DNA from: Pseudomonas gingeri
GTDB taxonomy: Bacteria > Pseudomonadota > Gammaproteobacteria > Pseudomonadales > Pseudomonadaceae
Length of the DNA stretch: 64,000 nucleotides
Reading direction: 5' to 3'
Assembly (NCBI RefSeq): GCF_013386165.1
Contig: NZ_JACAOS010000017.1
Coordinates: 62,001 to 126,000 of the forward strand
Both the position numbers and the translations under genes were made by a program. This document shows, one piece after another, positions 59,143 to 64,000 of this stretch. The notes under the pieces were generated by a model. The model saw only the letters and a program-made list of their open reading frames with translations. It did no database searches and had not been told where the DNA came from. Each line of letters opens with the position of its first letter. Position 1 is the first letter of the stretch.

Positions 59143-62100
59143 CACGGCAACGTCGACAAAGGCACGCGATACAACGCATCACCCGGCTCGGCATCGCCGA
59201 ACCGGACCCAATTGGCCACATCGTTGTGGAAGGTTTCGTAAAGGCGGATCTTCGAATCCAGTTCGTCGATAAAGTCTTCCTGCTCGGCCACGCTCAACGA
59301 CAGCCAGAGATCCTGGGTCATGTTCAGCGACTTGCTGCGATACGGCAGGCCTTCCAGGTACTCGCCGAGAAGGCCGCCGTCGGCCAGATTGCCGCCCTTG
59401 CGCAAGGCCTGCGGGTCGCGACTCATGTAGGCGCTGGCGCTGGCGATTTCCTGGAAGAAATCCTTGGGTGAGCTCTGGGTCTTGCGCGCCGCATCGACGA
59501 TCAGCTTCAACGACTGTTGCAGCTCGTTGAGTTGCAGCTTGGTCAGCATCACGCAGACCTGGAACGCCGGCAGTGCTGGGTTGGTCAGGTCGCGATCGGC
59601 GGTCCAGGCGCTGACCAGCTGCGGCGCCTGGCTGGCCGCCTTGTGCCCGAGGAAGTCCATGTGCATCGCATAACCGATGGCCGCCGACTTGTCCGCCAGG
59701 CTCGGCGACGCGGCCAGCAGCGGCACCGCCTGGGTCTGGTTGCTGCGGACCTGGTGCACCAGGTTGGCGAACACCGAACCGATCTCGCCGACCCGCTCGC
59801 CAAGCTTGTGCACATCGCCGCCCTGGACCGGGATATACAGGTCGCCGATCTGCGGGTTGGCGTCGGCGGTCAGGGTGCGGTACTGCTGCTCGGCGAAGGC
59901 ATGGTTCTTTTTCCCGGCATCGCTGCGCAGGTGCAAGGCGTAGATCTTGATCTGCTTGCCCAGCGCGGCCTGGCGGATCTCCGCTTCGTTCATTTTGGTG
60001 CTGCTGTAGGGGTCGTTCTTGCGCAACGAACCGGCATCGGTGATCAGCAGGATCAGTCGGCCGCCGTAGCCCGACCAGTCCATGCCGTCGACCGCCTGCA
60101 TGACCCCGGCGAAGGAGTCCTCGTTGAACGAATGACTTGAGATCGTCGAGGCCTTCACCTGCCGCGCCAGCTCCAGGAAGCGCTCGGGATCGCGGCCCTG
60201 GTCGAGGGTCACCATGGTCTTGGTCAGGTACTCCAGACCCGGGGTTTTCTGGACATTGTTGCGAAAGCCCACCAGGCCGAAGCTCACGCTGTCCAGTTCG
60301 CCGCGCTGGGCGATCTGGCTTTGCAGCTCATGGACCACGTCGCGGACCTGATCGATATACGGCTGCATCGACTCCGTGGTGTCCACCACCAGCACGATGG
60401 CGGTGCGGAAGGTGTCGGCGACAACCGCCGGGGTGGTGCCGTTGCCGAGGGCTTTCGGCGTGCTGCCGGGATCGATGGAGGCAACGTTGAGCAACTGCAC
60501 CGGCTGGCCGTTTTCATCCAGGCTTTCGCGCGAATCGAAAATCGGCAGCAGGTAGAACTGGTTCTGCGGCACCGCGCTGGCGGCCGGCTCCAGGGCCAGG
60601 ACGCGCTGATTGTCCTGGGGGTTTTTCTGCGCATTGAGCAGCAGGTTCTTCGCCGCCGCCGGGTTGGCCAGCAGCTTGTCGATATCGGCGGCGTCACGCA
60701 GGAACATCACCGGTGCGCGTCCGGAGCGTTCGGTGAACTTCAGCACCAGGCTCTGCTTCCAGTCGCTGACCGCGTCCTGCGGCAACCAGCCTTCACTACG
60801 ACCATCACTGGCCGCACCGACCCGCAGCCAAGCGCCGCCATCAACGGTCTTGCGCTGATAGACGTAGAGCACCGAGAAGGCCGGCAACGGCGTGCCCGGC
60901 TTGGCCCCCGGCTCGCTGGAAAAACTCGCCCCGGGCTTGCTCAGGACCCGCTGGAACAGGGTCTTCTTGCCAGCCATCAACAAGGGCCGCTGGCCGCCGT
61001 CGCTGTCCGCCGCCACTGCCGGGGTCACGCTGGGCGGCTGAGCTGGCGGCGGATTCGAAGCCGGTGGCGGACTCGACACCGACGGTGTTTTAGCCGGCGG
61101 CTGCGCAGCCAGACCCGATGCGGCGGGATGACTCGCACCACCCAACCACCAGTAACCGGCGCCCGCCAGACCGAGGGCAGCGGCCACCGCCACGGCGACC
61201 AGCGTCAGTACCGGGCCGCGCCGCTGTGCGGATTCGGCAGAACGGTCGAGCACCGGCGATACGGCAGGTCGTGGCGGCGCTGCGGGTGTCGGCGCCGCCG
61301 TGGGAATCTCGATCGACACCGGCGTCAAGCCGCCGAGATCGCTGGCCGGCGTCGCCATAGCTGCCACGGGAGCCGTCACCAGCGGCCGGACCAACGTCGC
61401 GTCGGGGTTTTCCGCCGGAAGGTTATCCAGCGCCCGCAGCAAGGCCGCCGCATCCGGGAAACGCTCCGCCGGGTCCTTAGCCAGCAACTGGCGCAGGATC
61501 TCCTGGTAGCGCCCGTGCTGGAGCGGCAACTCCGGCAATGGCTCGGTCAGGTGCGCGAGGGCGGTGGACAGCGCATCGTTGCCGATATAGGGCAGCTTGC
61601 CGGCGAGGATTTCATAGAGCACCACGCCCAGCGCATACAAGTCCGAGCGCCCATCGAGGTCCTGGCCGCGGGCCTGCTCCGGGCTCATATAGCTCGGCGT
61701 GCCCACGGCAAACCCGGCCTGGGTGAACTGGGTGCGATCGTCCAGCGACTTGGCGATGCCGAAGTCCGAGAGCACCGCCGTGCCATCGGCGCGGAACAGG
61801 ATGTTGGCCGGTTTCACATCGCGGTGCACCAGCTCCTTGGCATGGGCATAACCCAGGGCCGAGGCGATCTGACGGACATAAACCAAGCCCTGCTCCGGGC
61901 TCAGCCCCGCCGCGATCCGCTCCTTGAGCGTGCCGTTGGGCAGGTACTCCATGGCCATGTAATACAGCTCGCCGACATTGCCGATGTCGTGGATGGTCAC
62001 GGTGTTCGGATGCGACAGCCGCGCCAAGGTCCGGCCTTCCCGCAGGAAGCGCTCGCAGAAGGTCGGGTCGGCGGCCAGCGCGGCCGCCATCACTTTCAGC

Positions 62101-62204
62101 GCCACCTTGCGCTCCAGCGACCGTTGGGTCGCCAGGTAGACGGTTGCCATGGCGCCTTCGCCAATCTCCTCGCCTATATCGAATCCGGGAATCAGAATAT
62201 CCAT
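59142..62204 (-). CDS. ppkA: Type VI secretion Ser/Thr kinase PpkA
   Basis: This 1020-residue inner-membrane kinase phosphorylates Fha to activate the type VI apparatus. The kinase domain (about 8-270) has Lys37 in the VALKVM strand, the HRD catalytic Asp129 and the DFG at 147-149. GTPSYMSPEQARGQ is the activation-loop end. A Pro-rich linker, one membrane helix near residue 340 (ALGLAGAGYWWLGG), an SH3-like region and a VWA domain (VLVVDTTES, near residue 610) follow. ATG 62204 precedes the kinase directly. pppA lies 14 bases upstream. Confidence 0.94.
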   Translation of the reverse strand: MDILIPGFDIGEEIGEGAMATVYLATQRSLERKVALKVMAAALAADPTFCERFLREGRTLARLSHPNTVTIHDIGNVGELYYMAMEYLPNGTLKERIAAGLSPEQGLVYVRQIASALGYAHAKELVHRDVKPANILFRADGTAVLSDFGIAKSLDDRTQFTQAGFAVGTPSYMSPEQARGQDLDGRSDLYALGVVLYEILAGKLPYIGNDALSTALAHLTEPLPELPLQHGRYQEILRQLLAKDPAERFPDAAALLRALDNLPAENPDATLVRPLVTAPVAAMATPASDLGGLTPVSIEIPTAAPTPAAPPRPAVSPVLDRSAESAQRRGPVLTLVAVAVAAALGLAGAGYWWLGGASHPAASGLAAQPPAKTPSVSSPPPASNPPPAQPPSVTPAVAADSDGGQRPLLMAGKKTLFQRVLSKPGASFSSEPGAKPGTPLPAFSVLYVYQRKTVDGGAWLRVGAASDGRSEGWLPQDAVSDWKQSLVLKFTERSGRAPVMFLRDAADIDKLLANPAAAKNLLLNAQKNPQDNQRVLALEPAASAVPQNQFYLLPIFDSRESLDENGQPVQLLNVASIDPGSTPKALGNGTTPAVVADTFRTAIVLVVDTTESMQPYIDQVRDVVHELQSQIAQRGELDSVSFGLVGFRNNVQKTPGLEYLTKTMVTLDQGRDPERFLELARQVKASTISSHSFNEDSFAGVMQAVDGMDWSGYGGRLILLITDAGSLRKNDPYSSTKMNEAEIRQAALGKQIKIYALHLRSDAGKKNHAFAEQQYRTLTADANPQIGDLYIPVQGGDVHKLGERVGEIGSVFANLVHQVRSNQTQAVPLLAASPSLADKSAAIGYAMHMDFLGHKAASQAPQLVSAWTADRDLTNPALPAFQVCVMLTKLQLNELQQSLKLIVDAARKTQSSPKDFFQEIASASAYMSRDPQALRKGGNLADGGLLGEYLEGLPYRSKSLNMTQDLWLSLSVAEQEDFIDELDSKIRLYETFHNDVANWVRFGDAEPGDALYRVPLSTLP

Positions 62205-62218
62205 GGTGTCGGGGGTCT

Positions 62219-62947
62219 TCAGATGGCTTTGACGACAATGGCCGTAATGTTGTCGGGGGCGCCCCGGGTCAGGCCCAGGTGCACCAGGCTGCGGACCACG
62301 TCATAGGGGTCGGCATGGGCCAGCACTTCACGGATCTCGGCATCTTCGGCGGTCTTGTTCAGGCCATCGCTGCACAGCAGGTAGCTGTCGCCGGGCAGTA
62401 CCTGGAACGGCACCAGCGACAACTCCAGTTGCGCTTCCACGCCAATTGCCCGGGTGACGATGTTCGCCCGTGGGTGCACCCGCGCCTCGGCCTCGCTGAG
62501 CAGGCCACTGTCCTGCAGGTCCTGGACGTAGCTGTGATCGCGGGAAATGCTCTCCAACTGGCCGTCGCGCAGGCGATACAGGCGACTGTCGCCGGCCCAC
62601 AGGCAGACGCCCTCGGCGCCGCGTACCGCCAACAGCACCACGGTGCTGCCCATCATCGCCACGCCACGGTGGGCGGTTTCCTCACGCACGGCGGCATTCA
62701 CCTCGGCCAGGCGCGAGCGCAGGGCCGTGGTGTAGATCGCCAGGGAATCCGAGGGCGGAATACGCCGCAGGGTGTCGACGATCAAGCTGCTGACGTAGTC
62801 CCCCGCCGCGTGTCCGCCCATGCCGTCGGCCACCACCCAGAGTCCGGCGCCGGGTAGCTCCAGGAAGGCGTCTTCGTTGATCTGGCGGACCATGCCGACA
62901 TGGCTGTAGCTGGCCGACTGGTAAGTGATTGCAGGTGCATGAGCCAT
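62219..62947 (-). CDS. pppA: Type VI secretion PP2C phosphatase PppA
   Basis: This 242-residue PPM/PP2C phosphatase counteracts PpkA by dephosphorylating Fha. The metal motifs are INEDAFLE, WVVADGMGGHAAG and GSTVVLLAVRG. A later metal Asp is seen in LWAGDSRLYR and CSDGLN, then GAPDNITAIV. The start abuts the tagF stop (TAA then ATG), so the pair is coupled. Confidence 0.94.
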   Translation of the reverse strand: MAHAPAITYQSASYSHVGMVRQINEDAFLELPGAGLWVVADGMGGHAAGDYVSSLIVDTLRRIPPSDSLAIYTTALRSRLAEVNAAVREETAHRGVAMMGSTVVLLAVRGAEGVCLWAGDSRLYRLRDGQLESISRDHSYVQDLQDSGLLSEAEARVHPRANIVTRAIGVEAQLELSLVPFQVLPGDSYLLCSDGLNKTAEDAEIREVLAHADPYDVVRSLVHLGLTRGAPDNITAIVVKAI

Positions 62948-63601
62948 TTAGATCGACGCCCCCCGGCCCAGCAGGAAACTGCCGAAATCGGCGGTCGCCG
63001 GCAGGCCCGCGCAGCGCATCAGGCCGGCCTCGATCCGCTGCGAGCCACGGCCCCACCAGAGACTGCTGCCGACACACGCCTGCTCGGCCAGGGCACTGGC
63101 GCGGCTCGCGGCATCGAGTGCGGCCAGGCGCTGCAAGCCGGCGAACTCGCTGCAAGGTGCCTTGTTGGCAAACGGCAGACCGCCCAGATCCTGGACCCCC
63201 TGATCGAAGGTCTCGAAACCGGCACCTTCTTCCAGTGTCGCCAGCAACAGGGTTTCAGCGCGCTCAAACCAGGCGTCCGCGCCGCCGACCACCGCCGCCA
63301 GGGCGTGCCCGGAATCGAGGGGCAGCGCCACGGTCAGCGGAAAGTAGCGCCCGACCCGGTCGATGCTCGGCATCAACACCCCGGCCAGGGCCTCCGGGCC
63401 GCAAACGCCCGGCGCCAGGACAAAACGCCAGAGCGGGCTGACCAGATACACGCCCAACCAGTCCGCGCCGAGTTGCTCCTGGCTGGCGAGCAACCCCGAG
63501 GCCAGCCAGGCATCCCAGGGCTGGATAAAACTCTGCGGCAGGCCGCGGCTGACAAAGTCGCCGCGACTGGCCAGCTTGCCGTAGAAACCCACCGTCGTCA
63601 T
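62948..63601 (-). CDS. tagF: Type VI secretion regulator TagF
   Basis: This 217-residue protein represses type VI secretion post-translationally by sequestering Fha in related systems. It begins MTTVGFYGKLASRGDFVSRG, with the family motif GKLASRGDF and a later ADWLGVYLVSPLWRFVL. ATG 63601 overlaps the tssM stop by four bases (ATGA). The frame is open upstream inside tssM but is not used. Confidence 0.92.
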   Translation of the reverse strand: MTTVGFYGKLASRGDFVSRGLPQSFIQPWDAWLASGLLASQEQLGADWLGVYLVSPLWRFVLAPGVCGPEALAGVLMPSIDRVGRYFPLTVALPLDSGHALAAVVGGADAWFERAETLLLATLEEGAGFETFDQGVQDLGGLPFANKAPCSEFAGLQRLAALDAASRASALAEQACVGSSLWWGRGSQRIEAGLMRCAGLPATADFGSFLLGRGASI

Positions 63602-64000
63602 AGCCGCTCCGGCAGGCTGAAGCCATTGAGCACGCGGCTCTTGAAAGGATTGAAGGCACTGCTGGCGCGCAACTCGTAGGAGATGCTCGCACCGTCCACC
63701 TGCAACCGCAGGTTGAAGCGATCCGGCGCATTGCCGGCCACCAGGTCCGATTGTTCCAGTAGACGGAACCAGGCCCAGGGCCCGTCCAGGGTCAGCCCGG
63801 AACGTCCGCTGGCCGACGGCGGGGTAATCGACAGACGCACCACGCCGACGCTGCCGGGGTTCGGCCATTGCATCGCCACCGGCCGGCTCGGACCATGGTC
63901 ATAACCGACCTGCTGGCCGTCGAGTTCGAGCTGGAACTGAGTGATCGATGCATCCATCGCCACCGGTTTGAGTTCAAAGCGCACGGTCGGCTGGGTGCCG
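63598..64000 (-). CDS. tssM: Type VI secretion inner-membrane protein TssM/IcmF, C-terminal part
   Basis: Only the last 133 codons are in the window. They match the TssM C-terminal domain, with FELKPVAMDASITQFQLELD, then GPWAWFRLLEQ and the ending SRVLNGFSLPERL. TssM bridges the inner and outer membranes in the secretion complex. It continues beyond the right edge, where tssL, tssK and the other core genes are expected. Confidence 0.88.
   Translation of the reverse strand, partial: GTQPTVRFELKPVAMDASITQFQLELDGQQVGYDHGPSRPVAMQWPNPGSVGVVRLSITPPSASGRSGLTLDGPWAWFRLLEQSDLVAGNAPDRFNLRLQVDGASISYELRASSAFNPFKSRVLNGFSLPERL

Noticed and set aside
60321..62306. A 661-codon plus-strand open frame opposite ppkA
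   Set aside because: Arg/Gln-rich translation without domain features; the kinase on the minus strand is unmistakable.

Overview
The window is a stretch of chromosome from a fluorescens-group Pseudomonas, close in gene order to P. protegens or P. chlororaphis. Three things point there. Genes are dense and GC-rich. The order rep-xpt-cycB-pauR-dadX-dadA-dadR ... rpmG-rpmB ... radC-coaBC-dut-algC-argB ... pyrE-crc-rph-yicC-gmk-rpoZ-spoT-ridA ... oxyR-recG-HDOD follows, as far as I recall it, the PA5295-PA5347 block of P. aeruginosa PAO1. The spacers also carry many paired REP palindromes of the kind typical of fluorescens-group strains. No tRNA, rRNA, CRISPR array, insertion sequence or prophage gene was seen.

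Layout. Bases 1-3983 hold the end of a c-di-GMP protein, the Rep helicase and xanthine phosphoribosyltransferase. Bases 3998-12233 are an accessory island: an orphan LuxR-type response regulator next to an eight-kilobase chaperone-usher fimbrial operon (pilin, two chaperones, usher, tip adhesin, two minor pilins). Bases 12265-19504 return to the core: a CoA-transferase family enzyme, cytochrome c5, the polyamine regulator PauR, the D-alanine catabolism pair dadX-dadA with the divergent dadR, and two small proteins. Bases 19687-23971 encode a MocR regulator, a cardiolipin-synthase-like lipoprotein and an MFS transporter whose C-terminus is written by a REP element. Bases 24204-28249 hold a polyamine-pathway aldehyde dehydrogenase, a cupin protein, a putative secreted metallopeptidase and ribosomal proteins L33 and L28.

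Bases 28700-45627 are mostly housekeeping genes: a peptide-binding protein, radC, coenzyme A synthesis (coaBC), dUTPase, a long-form AlgC, argB, pyrE, crc, RNase PH, yicC, gmk, rpoZ, spoT and ridA. Bases 45767-53745 hold an SDR protein, the exbB-exbD-tonB energy-transduction operon, oxyR, recG and a YbaK-HDOD fusion protein.

Bases 54471-64000, all on the minus strand, are the threonine-phosphorylation module of a type VI secretion system. Read in transcription order they are the end of tssM, then tagF, pppA, ppkA, tagT, tagS, tagR and tagQ, joined mostly by overlaps of 1-8 bases or direct abutment. The rest of that secretion cluster should lie beyond the right edge. The most unusual points are the fimbrial tip adhesin and its paralogous pilins, the putative HExxH exported protein, the REP-derived protein tail, and a few palindromes in divergent promoter regions.
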